Below are positions 52,292 to 61,812 of a DNA stretch of 64,000 nt, one piece after another. Within the stretch, counting starts at the first letter, position 1. Every line of letters starts with the position of its first letter. Made by a program: the position numbers and the translations under genes. Below the pieces are notes generated by a model. That model made no database searches and had not been told where the DNA came from. It was given only the letters and a program-made list of their open reading frames with translations. This DNA is from Pseudoalteromonas piscicida (lineage in GTDB: Bacteria > Pseudomonadota > Gammaproteobacteria > Enterobacterales > Alteromonadaceae): positions 79,846-143,845 of the forward strand of contig NZ_NKHF01000023.1 in the NCBI RefSeq assembly GCF_002744175.1, read 5' to 3'.

Positions 52292-52825
52292 ATGACAATA
52301 AAGCCTTTTTTCCTGTCTGCAGCCCTTTTATTCGGTTCTACTTCGCAAGCTAAGGAACCCGCTATGGATATGCAGATACTGCTAGAACAATATTTAACTT
52401 GGACTCAAAAAATTGAATCGCAAGGTAGAGAAATAGGCGACCCGTTGGACAAAAATGGCCTAGCGTTGGCTAAAGAAATTGGCATTAAACACCCTGAAAA
52501 AGTTCGTATTATCTATCTTGATACCGTTCCCTTTCCTATCGAAAATAAAGCATTAAAAGCAATGGGCGAATCTCTGGGGTTTATTGGCGAGGGAATAATA
52601 AACAACGCCCAAGTATTTGGTTATTCTATTTATGTTCGAGATGGATATGAGTTAAATAGGCCTAAACTTGCACATGAATTGGTTCACGTACTGCAAATTG
52701 AACGTGCTAATTTCGCGAAGGTGCTTCACCAGCATATCGCTGACATGCAAAAGTATAGTTATGATAAAGCACCGCTTGAAGTCGAAGCGTTCAAGGCCAA
52801 TATTAAATACGCAATTCAAGAGTAA
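52292..52825 (+). CDS. Exported protein with HExxH motif, unknown function (177 aa)
   Basis: A 177-residue protein with signal MTIKPFFLSAALLFGSTSQA. A zinc-site-like LAHELVHVLQIERANF is followed some 25 residues later by APLEVEAFKANI, where Glu could be the third ligand: this is the HExxH...E pattern of small secreted gluzincin-like metallopeptidases. No prodomain is visible. It is a single gene between the module 2 operon and the RHS gene. Protease activity is inference. The HExxH in the adjacent RHS toxins is in a different sequence context. Confidence 0.65.
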   Translation: MTIKPFFLSAALLFGSTSQAKEPAMDMQILLEQYLTWTQKIESQGREIGDPLDKNGLALAKEIGIKHPEKVRIIYLDTVPFPIENKALKAMGESLGFIGEGIINNAQVFGYSIYVRDGYELNRPKLAHELVHVLQIERANFAKVLHQHIADMQKYSYDKAPLEVEAFKANIKYAIQE

Positions 52826-53039
52826 CCCACGCTCTTTAAAGCACAAAAAGGCATAGCGAAAAGTCATCAAGATCACTTTTTCTAGCCCAGATTAGCAGTC
52901 AGCTGGGTACTTCAATAAGCCCTGAATACTGTGGATTGCCTGTTGTTTTTTTAGATAAAATCAATAGGCACTATCCTTCCCTTTTTGAACCTGCGGCCCA
53001 ACTCATTTTAGCCACATTTTATTTTCTTTTATTAATCCT

Positions 53040-53067
53040 TTGTTCACTTTCCTATTTTAGGTATAAT
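53040..53067 (+). promoter_or_regulatory. Probable sigma-70 promoter of the RHS gene
   Basis: TTGTTC (53040-53045) and TATAAT (53062-53067) are 16 bp apart; the -10 is a perfect consensus. The ATG at 53150 is 83 bp downstream, and an AGGGA ribosome-binding site precedes it. The preceding 200 bp holds no gene. Confidence 0.6.
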
Positions 53068-53149
53068 CATTGCGCAATTTACGAACGAATGATTTCACTT
53101 TGGCTAGTTTGACACACCATATCTAATTTCGGAGGTCTTGTAGGGATAT

Positions 53150-56100
53150 ATGAAGACAATAAAATTAATAATAGGCCTGCTGTTATTATTTTCAGCATTT
53201 GGTCATGCCAACACTGCTCAGTCGCCGACAGTTTACGAAGATGACAACGGTAATATATACATTGAGTCACCTAAACAATTCTTATTGATTGCCAGTGAAC
53301 CGGCCATTCCTCTTTTTGTATATCCACATAAGGGACTCGTCAAACTAAGCTACAGTGGTGGTCGTTGGCAGCGCGAGTTTATCACCTCAAATTACTTTGA
53401 CTCCGTGAGAGCAGGGCTGCAACGCAATGCCTTGTTAACTGACCGGATGCGTTGGAAAGATATAGATGGCGATGGCTCAAGAGACTATGTATTTTTTACC
53501 AATAGTGCTTCATCCTATGATGCAAGCCTCCTTTCAATTAGCACCAAGACCGGTGCTATTCGTGCGCTTAAGCTGCCATCTAATTCAAACTTAAACAATG
53601 ACTACCAGCTTGTCGATGTCAACGGTGATGGTCGATTAGATGTAAAGTCCGGCTCAGATGTCTTTTTAGCATCTGCCAATGGCCTTTTTCTTTACGCGGG
53701 TCAGGGGGCTATTGAACCTGCAACTAAAGTAGACACAACTGCAGGGGAATTTCGAGTCGATGAAACAGGCCAAGCAACTTACAATGTGCCAGTCGCGTTA
53801 CCTAAGGGCCCAGGTGGAATTAGACCTTCTGTCGCAATCACATATAGCTCCGCAGCAGGGGCAGGTAACGCAGGCTATGGCTGGAATGTAGCAGCTGCAT
53901 CCGCAATCACTCGATGTACCAAAAATATTGCAACCGACGGCAGACAACAAGCTGTCGGAATGCGTAAAGATGACGGCTACTGCTTAGATGGTAACCGCTT
54001 AATACTGGTAAGTGGTACATATGGTTCTGCGAACAGTACTTATCGTACCGAGCTTGCAAACTTTATGACTATCAAAGCCGTCGGTAATGATGGCGATAAT
54101 ACCGGTCCAAAAGGGTTTATCGTTGAGTCTAAAGATGGCGATATTAAATATTACGGTGACACATTACTCCCTTACGATAGCGACGCCTATGTCAAACCTG
54201 CTGGTGTAACAAAAAAAGGCGCACATACCTGGGCACTTAAACAAGTTGAAGACACTTTTGGCAACGAAATTACTTACCACTACACCAGCAACACAACGTA
54301 TGGCTATCACCTGCTGAGCAGCATTGCTTATGGCAAGATAAAAGTTAACTTTGATTACGTCGACCGCAATACGAGACAACATGGCTATGCTTATGGTGGT
54401 AAAGTGGCCAACCTTAAACGCATCTCAGGTATAGAGGTCACTCGTGGCGGTCAGCCTTATCGTTACTACAATATTAACGGAGATGGTAGTAAGCACGACT
54501 ATATAGATAGTATTCAAGAGTGTACGTCGTTTAGTGCCGACAAATCATGTAAGTATGCACTTACATTTCAATATAACAAAGATGTCAGCGATGTTGGGTT
54601 TGCTACGGCGGCAACGCAAAGCTCAGGGCTCAGAACCACAACATTACTTACCGACTTTAACGGTGATGGTCGCTCTGATTTTATATACACAAATAGCACA
54701 GGTAAAACACTGACTGTTAGAATCACTGGCAGTGATACAGATGTGATCACCTCTAATTTAAAATCAGTCAATGACTTTAAGCTAGCGGATGTTAATGGCG
54801 ATGGCTATACCGATATTCTCTATGCACAAACCAGTGGCTCCACTACTAAATGGTTTGCTAAGGCCTACCAACCAGCCACCCGCACTCTCTCAGAATTAGA
54901 TTGTTCAGATAGGTTTGATGAGCGCTCTATCGAAACCGTTCGACAATTAAGGCCCGGTCTGTGTACTCCCAGAACTCGTGAAGAAAAACTATCATTTAGT
55001 TCACCGGTTGAGATTTCACCACTATACAATAACAAAGGTATGATGGTTGATATCAATGGTGACGGACTTTCTGATTGGTTGACCAATTCCGGCAGAAAGC
55101 TTGGATACCGCAAGAATATTGAAGCGAATAACGCAATTGGCCGCGACTATGGAGCCATCAATTATTTCTATGAGTTTACTGCAAATGATTTCCCTCCCTC
55201 TAGAACAAACCAGGGCTGTGCTCACTCTTACTCTATCGCAAGCCAATTTACAAAAAGCGCTGATATTAATGCCGATGGTGTATCAGACTTTATCGTCAAG
55301 CTGACAACTCAATACAGACCAATAAACAATTATGCAGGATGCCCTGGTACTAATGTTGCTCATAAGTATAAGCTGCTGCTAAGTAAAGGAACTGACGAAT
55401 ACAGTAAATTTGAGTACGACTTTAGCAATGTCGACGATATGCGCTTTGCAGACTTAAACGGTGATGGTCTAGTTGATCTAGTCTTTGCAAAGAAAAATGC
55501 AGGTTGGCAATATCGTCTGTCTACAGGCGATGCATCTACTCCATTACAATCAGCCAAGAGTCTCTCCATACTGCCAGCTATCATGGCAACAGATAAATAC
55601 CGTGGTAATGTTTATTTTGCCGATGTAAATCAGGATAGCATCACTGACATTATCGCATTAAATCATACCCAAGTAGTACTTCGCCACGGATATTGTCACT
55701 GGACTGGCGAACACGATCCTAGAATGCAAGAAGTTGAAGCATCAGCTCTTAACTCACAAGCGGCTTCTTCAGAGCAACATTGTCCTCCAGGTTACGTCTG
55801 GAGACCAACAACTTATACTGATGGCATGCAGGCCACGGTTTGGACTGGGCAAACGGCGAGCTCTTCTAGTATTGCTTATACTGTAACTAAGGTTGGTGGT
55901 GGTTTGAGTGGCACAGATCATACACTAAAAGTAGGTGATATTGACGGTGATGGGCTAGTAGATATCCTACGCAGTAGTTCAGCGCTGACGGGCAACGCTA
56001 GTTTTGTACACTACCGTAATAATATGCTCAACGCCAGTGTCGCATCTCATAAACTCACGAAAGTCACCAATGGCTTTGGTGTTGAAACGGATATTCAATA

Positions 56101-59100
56101 CCAACCTCTTTCTAGTCAAGAGGTATACACTCACTTACCAGCTTTTAACACTTTGGGTAAAGTGAACGCGAACTTTTTCTCACCTAAATTTGGCATGTGG
56201 TTAGTAAATAGCGTTAGTTCAGACTCAAATGGTAGCGGCAATGGAACAGAGCAAGTTAGTGTAGAGTATAAGTACTCTGGCTTTAAGATTGATAAGCTAG
56301 GACGTGGTCCTCAAGGGTTTTATGAAATTGAAACGACAGACCCTCAAACCAACATAAAAACCACGACTCGTTACCACCAAACATGGCCACTGACGGGCAA
56401 GCCTAAATTCACAAAATCATATGCTGGTGACAAGCTCATTACCCATGCAAAAACTAATTGGCAATATCATACGGATAAACAAGGCGCCCTGTTTGTCTAC
56501 CTTAGCCAAAGTGATGAAAAAGGTTGGCAAATCGGTTCGGATGGCATCCGCCGCCCAATCAAACGCACCATCAAAACCAACCGCTATGATGTGGGGCTCA
56601 GTGATAAATGGGGGAATTTAACGGGTAGCTCTATCCTCACCTATACACCGGCTTCAAATGGTGATGATAGCTGGAATGTAGCTCACTCAACCACAACAAC
56701 AAACACTTACTATACGGGTTCTGAACAGCTTAGATATGGACGCTTAAAGTCCACTGCTGTTAGGCAATATCAATATGCAGTAAATGGTCAATCAAGGTCA
56801 GATTTAACGCGTAAAACCGAATTTACCTACTATGATAACTTGATGCTGGAAAGTGAAACCGTGTCGCCGGAGTGCTCAGGGGTTGCAACCAGCCGCACTA
56901 ATAGCAATCATTGTGACGCCAGCAATCAGTATACCAAAACCTACCATTACGACGCGTTTGGAAATGTGAAACAAACAGACGTCAAAGCAGGCTCTCAAAC
57001 ACGGTCAACCTACACGGATTACAACAGTTCAGGTGAGCTTGTCATTGCTCAGTCAAATTCACAGGGACAGACCGTGACTTATTTATATAACGGGGTGACT
57101 AACCCAGATGGATTGATTTTTTCTACAACGGAAACCAGTCCAAATGGCACGACAAAGACACAACGTTACAACCAATGGGGTGAGGCTGTCGAAACCGTAT
57201 TTTCTGATGGTACTTATCAAAAAGTAGAAACCTTAGCTTGTAGCGGTAGTGCATTATGTGCCTCTGTCAATGGTCGTTACTACAATAAAATGACGCAGTC
57301 AGGCGTTGCTCCTCAATACGAAGTGTTTGATAAATATGGCCGTAATGTTCGAAATACCAAAGCGCTAGTTGATGGTAGCACGGCGTATGAAGACATAACC
57401 TATGACAAAGACAATAATCCAGCGACAAAGACGCTGCCTTACAGGATGGGGGAAACACCGCAACCGATCCGTTATTACTTTGATAGTTATAACCGGATAT
57501 TTAAAACCTTACTACCAAGCGGAAAAGAAACGCGTGTCGAATACCTTGGCCATATAACGCGTACAATTGACGTAGGTGGAAGTAACGATGGTTACAGTGC
57601 TGCAACCTACAAGCGCGATGAAAAGCAAGACGTGCTCGGAAGAGTTTTATACAAAACAGACCCCTATTCAGGCTCTAATGTCGATACGGTTAATCGCGTT
57701 ACATTCAAGTATAACGCATTCGGAGATTTAGTTAGCACGGCAAATAGCGTCTATAATGCCGCCAACCGGCAATTTACAGAAACCATAACTAAAACCCATT
57801 ACGACCGCTACGGTAGAAAGATTAAGATTGAAGACCCGAGTCGAGGCAGTTGGCAGTTTTACTACAATGGGTTTGGTGAGGTTATTAAAGAGGTAAACGG
57901 GCGCACGGAAACCAAGTCAACCAGCTACAATGTTCTAGGCCAAGTAGTACGTACGGTTCAGCTTGATAAAGCGACTGCAAATAACGCTCTAATAAGCTGT
58001 TTGGTATACGGTAAAAGTCAATCGGCCCACAATATAGGTAAGCTGACCGATTCTTATCAATTCCGCGTAGCGGACTCAACACAAAGCTGCGCGAGCCTTA
58101 TTGCCAACGCTACTGCAAGTATCAGCAAACATATCACCTTTGATGAGCATGGACGCCCAGAAACCAGCATCACACGCAATTCAGGTGGCGAGTTTAAGTC
58201 AATTACGAGCTACAACGAAAATGGCCAAATCAGCCAAATAGCACTACCTAATGGCATGTTTGTTAAGTCTTATTATAACAACGGTCAGTTGGTGAGTAAC
58301 TATGATGCCATGACCAACAAATTGTTGAGTAAAATTGACAGTGTTGATGCTCAAGGGCGTATTACAAAGCAAACCTTTTCTGGTGGCGTTTCTCGCACAC
58401 AAGCGTTCGAAAGAGATAGCGCCTTTATAGACTCCATAACAATCTCAAATGCAAGCCAGACCCTTTATACTGTTAACTATAAACATGACATCCGTGGTAC
58501 AACTCGTCATCGTATTAGTGATTATTATGAGCCGGGCGTCGGTGGTGATTCCTTTAAATTCACAGAAGCTTTTGGTTATGAAAACAATGGTCTTCAGCGT
58601 CTTGAAACTCGCTCTGTCAGTCACGCTAGCACGCGGTATGGTGTCTCTTTACGTTTGGCTAACCAAACTTATAGTTATGATGACTATGGCAATATTCGCA
58701 GCAATACCAATGTTGGTACATATCACTATACCAATAGTAACAATCCATATCAGTTAGTATCTGTGTCTGGTGCAACTGGTAAGCGTAGCTATTCAATGTC
58801 CTACGATAATCATGGCAACATCACCAATGATGGGGAGCGCCGTTTTTATTACACTCAATTTGACAAGCCATATAAAATCACAAAAGGTAACACCAATACT
58901 GAGTTTAGATACGACGAGTCTGGTCATCGCTACTTCCGTAAAGACGTTCAATCTGTAAATGGCAGCGTACAAACGAAGCAAGTGTATTATGTTGGAAAGG
59001 CTTATGAGCTAATTAAACAATCGGGTGGTAAAGACAATCAAGGCGGAGCACTGCCCTCACAAATTGAGCATCGCTGGTACGTTGGTGGAGTAGTAATAAG

Positions 59101-60493
59101 TCAAATTGAAGGGCAAGCACAGAAAGTCCAAGTGGCGCACAGCGACATGTTAGGCTCGACAGTTTTGGTGACCAATGACAGCGGCAACGCCATTGCACAA
59201 TATATCTACGATCCATGGGGCAAACAACAGCAGGTGTACGCTACCTCAGAAATGAGTGGCAGTTTGCTTCCATTGACACAGATGCGTGCCTTTACTGGCC
59301 ATGAGCAGGTGGAGCAGCTCGATATTGTGCATATGAATGGTCGAATTTATGACGCCAACCTAGGCCGCTTTTTACAGGCAGACCCTTTTGTACAATTCCC
59401 AGAGTTAACCCAAAGTCATAACCGCTATAGCTATGTGCTGAACAACCCTTTGACTTACAACGATCCAAGCGGTTACTTCTTGAAGAAGTTGATGAAAATC
59501 ACAGGGTTAAGCTCACTACTCAAAGCGATTGCGAAAATTCCAATTTTGGATGCGGCCGTCAGTATCGCATTAGGTGCCTATGCGCCATGGGCATTAACCT
59601 TATATCAAGGTCTAAAAACCTACGCGGTCACTGGCAGCTTTGGAGCAGCGCTAAAAGCTATGGTTATTTCAGACCTTACCATTATGGCCTCTACTGCAAT
59701 CGGGGGGAACTTGTCATTCGATGCTGGTGGCTGGACAGCCGCAGCTAACGTTGCTTCTCATGCCGCAGTTGGCGGTATTACATCTGTGCTGCAAGGCGGC
59801 AAATTCGGTCATGGGTTTGTCAGCTCCTTGGTGACTACCAGCATGAAAGGGTTTATGAATCCACAAACCACCAACTTCGGTAATGCCTATACCAGAACGG
59901 CTATTGCGGGGCTAGTAGGTGGTACATTATCAGAAATCACCGGTGGTAAGTTTGCCAATGGTGCGGTCACCTCAGCAATGCAGTGGTGGTATAATGCTGA
60001 AAAGGGTGGCTTAGTTGAGAAGCATAAGCGGGCTGAAAAAACATTTAATGACCTAGTTGAAAGAGGAATTAGAGAAGATAATTCAGATTATCATCAACAA
60101 GCTTTAAATTTTGCAGCAGGCTATTGGGGAATTGATGTTGAGGATAAGGGACAATACTTCTACCCTAATTTTGATGGAGATCTAAGAGACTATGGTGTAG
60201 TTGAAAATGGTGGAGTACATATAAGTTTAGCTACATTACAAGAGGGGCTTGGCTTTACAGGTTCTACTCTATTTCATGAAATGGTTCATATAAAAGATGG
60301 GATTAGATATTCAGGCCAATTTGGGGCCGAGACAATTAGGTTAATGGAGATTAATGCTTATGACTCTGAGCTTAAATACAGTAAGCATTTCGGTTTAACC
60401 AGTCGTCAAGTCAACCTTTTAAAGAGTAATAGGTATAGTAACTGCGTGAACATTCATGTGGAAAATAGAACCTCCAGGGGGATATCATGTTAA
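53150..60493 (+). CDS. Secreted RHS/YD-repeat polymorphic toxin with HExxH metallopeptidase-like tip
   Basis: A 2,447-residue protein with a signal peptide (MKTIKLIIGLLLLFSAFGHA). N-terminal FG-GAP/VCBS-like repeats (DIDGDGSRDYVFF, DVNGDGRLDV) and a SpvB-like part (~220-330) precede a long YD-repeat shell. The RHS core lies near 1998-2110 (LGSTVLVTNDSGNAIAQYIYDPWG ... RIYDANLGRFLQADP ... NPLTYNDPSGYF). A hydrophobic GGKFGHGF/GGKFANGA region follows (2264 region), and the tip holds FHEMVHIKD (HExxH at 2376-2380) with E2400 in MEINAYD. It likely releases a zinc metallopeptidase toxin. Its stop overlaps the next gene by 7 bp. The tip is more AT-rich than the shell. Confidence 0.9.
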   Translation: MKTIKLIIGLLLLFSAFGHANTAQSPTVYEDDNGNIYIESPKQFLLIASEPAIPLFVYPHKGLVKLSYSGGRWQREFITSNYFDSVRAGLQRNALLTDRMRWKDIDGDGSRDYVFFTNSASSYDASLLSISTKTGAIRALKLPSNSNLNNDYQLVDVNGDGRLDVKSGSDVFLASANGLFLYAGQGAIEPATKVDTTAGEFRVDETGQATYNVPVALPKGPGGIRPSVAITYSSAAGAGNAGYGWNVAAASAITRCTKNIATDGRQQAVGMRKDDGYCLDGNRLILVSGTYGSANSTYRTELANFMTIKAVGNDGDNTGPKGFIVESKDGDIKYYGDTLLPYDSDAYVKPAGVTKKGAHTWALKQVEDTFGNEITYHYTSNTTYGYHLLSSIAYGKIKVNFDYVDRNTRQHGYAYGGKVANLKRISGIEVTRGGQPYRYYNINGDGSKHDYIDSIQECTSFSADKSCKYALTFQYNKDVSDVGFATAATQSSGLRTTTLLTDFNGDGRSDFIYTNSTGKTLTVRITGSDTDVITSNLKSVNDFKLADVNGDGYTDILYAQTSGSTTKWFAKAYQPATRTLSELDCSDRFDERSIETVRQLRPGLCTPRTREEKLSFSSPVEISPLYNNKGMMVDINGDGLSDWLTNSGRKLGYRKNIEANNAIGRDYGAINYFYEFTANDFPPSRTNQGCAHSYSIASQFTKSADINADGVSDFIVKLTTQYRPINNYAGCPGTNVAHKYKLLLSKGTDEYSKFEYDFSNVDDMRFADLNGDGLVDLVFAKKNAGWQYRLSTGDASTPLQSAKSLSILPAIMATDKYRGNVYFADVNQDSITDIIALNHTQVVLRHGYCHWTGEHDPRMQEVEASALNSQAASSEQHCPPGYVWRPTTYTDGMQATVWTGQTASSSSIAYTVTKVGGGLSGTDHTLKVGDIDGDGLVDILRSSSALTGNASFVHYRNNMLNASVASHKLTKVTNGFGVETDIQYQPLSSQEVYTHLPAFNTLGKVNANFFSPKFGMWLVNSVSSDSNGSGNGTEQVSVEYKYSGFKIDKLGRGPQGFYEIETTDPQTNIKTTTRYHQTWPLTGKPKFTKSYAGDKLITHAKTNWQYHTDKQGALFVYLSQSDEKGWQIGSDGIRRPIKRTIKTNRYDVGLSDKWGNLTGSSILTYTPASNGDDSWNVAHSTTTTNTYYTGSEQLRYGRLKSTAVRQYQYAVNGQSRSDLTRKTEFTYYDNLMLESETVSPECSGVATSRTNSNHCDASNQYTKTYHYDAFGNVKQTDVKAGSQTRSTYTDYNSSGELVIAQSNSQGQTVTYLYNGVTNPDGLIFSTTETSPNGTTKTQRYNQWGEAVETVFSDGTYQKVETLACSGSALCASVNGRYYNKMTQSGVAPQYEVFDKYGRNVRNTKALVDGSTAYEDITYDKDNNPATKTLPYRMGETPQPIRYYFDSYNRIFKTLLPSGKETRVEYLGHITRTIDVGGSNDGYSAATYKRDEKQDVLGRVLYKTDPYSGSNVDTVNRVTFKYNAFGDLVSTANSVYNAANRQFTETITKTHYDRYGRKIKIEDPSRGSWQFYYNGFGEVIKEVNGRTETKSTSYNVLGQVVRTVQLDKATANNALISCLVYGKSQSAHNIGKLTDSYQFRVADSTQSCASLIANATASISKHITFDEHGRPETSITRNSGGEFKSITSYNENGQISQIALPNGMFVKSYYNNGQLVSNYDAMTNKLLSKIDSVDAQGRITKQTFSGGVSRTQAFERDSAFIDSITISNASQTLYTVNYKHDIRGTTRHRISDYYEPGVGGDSFKFTEAFGYENNGLQRLETRSVSHASTRYGVSLRLANQTYSYDDYGNIRSNTNVGTYHYTNSNNPYQLVSVSGATGKRSYSMSYDNHGNITNDGERRFYYTQFDKPYKITKGNTNTEFRYDESGHRYFRKDVQSVNGSVQTKQVYYVGKAYELIKQSGGKDNQGGALPSQIEHRWYVGGVVISQIEGQAQKVQVAHSDMLGSTVLVTNDSGNAIAQYIYDPWGKQQQVYATSEMSGSLLPLTQMRAFTGHEQVEQLDIVHMNGRIYDANLGRFLQADPFVQFPELTQSHNRYSYVLNNPLTYNDPSGYFLKKLMKITGLSSLLKAIAKIPILDAAVSIALGAYAPWALTLYQGLKTYAVTGSFGAALKAMVISDLTIMASTAIGGNLSFDAGGWTAAANVASHAAVGGITSVLQGGKFGHGFVSSLVTTSMKGFMNPQTTNFGNAYTRTAIAGLVGGTLSEITGGKFANGAVTSAMQWWYNAEKGGLVEKHKRAEKTFNDLVERGIREDNSDYHQQALNFAAGYWGIDVEDKGQYFYPNFDGDLRDYGVVENGGVHISLATLQEGLGFTGSTLFHEMVHIKDGIRYSGQFGAETIRLMEINAYDSELKYSKHFGLTSRQVNLLKSNRYSNCVNIHVENRTSRGISC

Positions 60494-60915
60494 TTAGGGT
60501 CGTAATTTCTTTTTTTATGTTGTTTTTATTTAGGGCCGAAGCAATAGAGCTTATTTCACTAAAAAAAGGAGAAAACTTTTATTACTTTTTCGAAAATAAC
60601 TCATTTTCAGATAAGTACTATCCTGAAACTTTTATCGCAGGTTCTTGTGAACAAATGGCGAATATTTGCCCTATCGTGACAGATAAAAGTGGTGAAGATA
60701 TTAAAATTTTAACTATAGTTAGTAGGTTCGATATGTCACATAGTAAGAGAGTAAAAATAAATAGACATAATATTTATGGTGGCAAGGTAACAATTGATTG
60801 GTTAGTTGAACGGTTTACTCTTAAGAAAGGAAGCTATAAAGTTAAGTTTCGCTATATGGATTGGGATAAGAAAGAGCATATTGACAGTAATGAAGTTGAG
60901 TTTAAAGTGGAGTAA
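60487..60915 (+). CDS. Candidate immunity protein for the RHS tip (142 aa, exported)
   Basis: A 142-residue protein whose ATG overlaps the toxin stop by 7 bp, the usual toxin-immunity arrangement. It has a signal peptide (MLIRVVISFFMLFLFRAEA), so it acts in the periplasm. The mature part is basic and beta-rich (SLKKGENFYYFFENN, VTIDWLVERFTLKKGSYKVKFRY) with a Cys pair (SCEQMANICP). No family is recognised; immunity function is inferred from position only. Its last 40 bp and the following 15 recur at 61758-61812. Confidence 0.55.
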   Translation: MLIRVVISFFMLFLFRAEAIELISLKKGENFYYFFENNSFSDKYYPETFIAGSCEQMANICPIVTDKSGEDIKILTIVSRFDMSHSKRVKINRHNIYGGKVTIDWLVERFTLKKGSYKVKFRYMDWDKKEHIDSNEVEFKVE

Positions 60916-60935
60916 AACAGCTATAGTGATAAGTT
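60881..60935 (+). repeat. Direct repeat, left copy, at the immunity gene 3' end
   Basis: About 55 bp, TTGACAGTAATG... through ...AGCTATAGTGATAAGTT, matching 61758-61812 with about three or four mismatches. It includes the last codons and stop of the immunity gene. The pair encloses ~820 bp holding a toxin fragment and a second secreted-protein gene. Confidence 0.85.
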
Positions 60936-60958
60936 GTACTAGCTCAGACTTGACCTGA

Positions 60959-61120
60959 CAGTTACCCGTTTTTCAATCAATTGGGGTATGGAGCGCTACT
61001 GTAACAGCGGATCAATATTATGGAAAATCTAACTCTTTTATGAAAGTGATAAACAACATTGAAATGTCTTATATCCGAGATGTAGCACCAAAGTGTGGAG
61101 AAACGATGCGATGCTGGTAA
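60959..61120 (+). pseudogene. Displaced C-terminal toxin fragment without a start
   Basis: A 53-codon open frame with no good start codon, beginning right after an in-frame TGA and ending TGG-TAA: QLPVFQSIGVWSATVTADQYY...IEMSYIRDVAPKCGETMRCW. It precedes a signal-peptide gene whose ATG (61111) lies inside its last codons, exactly the toxin/immunity overlap seen at 60487 and 62592-62602. It therefore looks like the tail of a replaced toxin tip kept beside its immunity gene. Homology to a known toxin was not established. Confidence 0.55.
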
Positions 61121-61686
61121 GAGGGATTGCACTTCTGATTGGAGTATTTATAAATCAAGCTATTGCCTGTCAAGATAAAATAAATGAACTGGCATTTACA
61201 AGATTTCATTATGGCAGTGAACAAGATTTCCCATATCAACAGCTTGGTGTAGATACGGTCAGAAACAAGCTCTTTGGTAGGGAAGTCTTAATGGCAAAAG
61301 CGGATTTTAAAGAGTCAGAAGCAATACAATTTGGCGAAGATGTTTTTATATCAAATATTTATGAACACTCAAAATATGAGGTAAGTTATACAGTAAGCCC
61401 AGCTCCTTTTCATAGTAAACAAGCTGATAGCTTTGAGATATTGCTTGAAAAAATATCTAAGCTTCGCAAACTACTACCAATTTGTAGTGAGCATTTCGTT
61501 GATTTGTGGCTAGATGTGATGAGTGTAATAGCAGCATTAAATCATCCACCATCCAAACTTGATGTTTATATAGATAAAATAAATAAGCATATACTGGTTT
61601 TCCATGAGACAGGCTGGATAAGTGTTTACCCGTCGACAGAGCAAGGTAGACTAGTGATTGGTATGGGCGAGCCTCCAGATAGTTAG
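61111..61686 (+). CDS. Candidate immunity protein for the displaced toxin tip (191 aa, exported)
   Basis: A 191-residue protein with a signal or lipoprotein signal (MLVRGIALLIGVFINQAIAC, Cys just after AIA). The ATG lies inside the displaced toxin fragment, overlapping its stop. The mature sequence is mixed alpha/beta and acidic-to-neutral (KINELAFTRFHYGSEQDFPYQQLG, LDVYIDKINKHILVFHETGWISVYPSTEQGRLVIGMG). No family recognised. Position and export signal support immunity, by analogy to the full-length locus. The gene is flanked by the ~55-bp direct repeats. Confidence 0.5.
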   Translation: MLVRGIALLIGVFINQAIACQDKINELAFTRFHYGSEQDFPYQQLGVDTVRNKLFGREVLMAKADFKESEAIQFGEDVFISNIYEHSKYEVSYTVSPAPFHSKQADSFEILLEKISKLRKLLPICSEHFVDLWLDVMSVIAALNHPPSKLDVYIDKINKHILVFHETGWISVYPSTEQGRLVIGMGEPPDS

Positions 61687-61757
61687 ACGGGAAAGCATGA
61701 ACTTAAAATCTAATGCAATAATTAATTGACTGGAAAGCTAAGGGGTTACCCATTATT

Positions 61758-61812
61758 TTGACAGTAATGTAGTTGAGTTTAAAGTGGAATAAAGCAGCTA
61801 TAGTGATAAGTT
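61758..61812 (+). repeat. Direct repeat, right copy, relic of an immunity gene tail
   Basis: Near-identical to 60881-60935, including the codons for ...SN.VEFKVE and its TAA, but without any upstream gene. It looks like the 3' remnant of a duplicated immunity gene. It overlaps the end of the minus-strand gene at 61811 by two bases. Confidence 0.85.

Noticed and set aside
52292..52825. Component of the RHS locus
   Set aside because: It has an HExxH motif like the tips but a different context, its own signal peptide and about 320 bp of spacer with a promoter before the RHS gene; no RHS homology.
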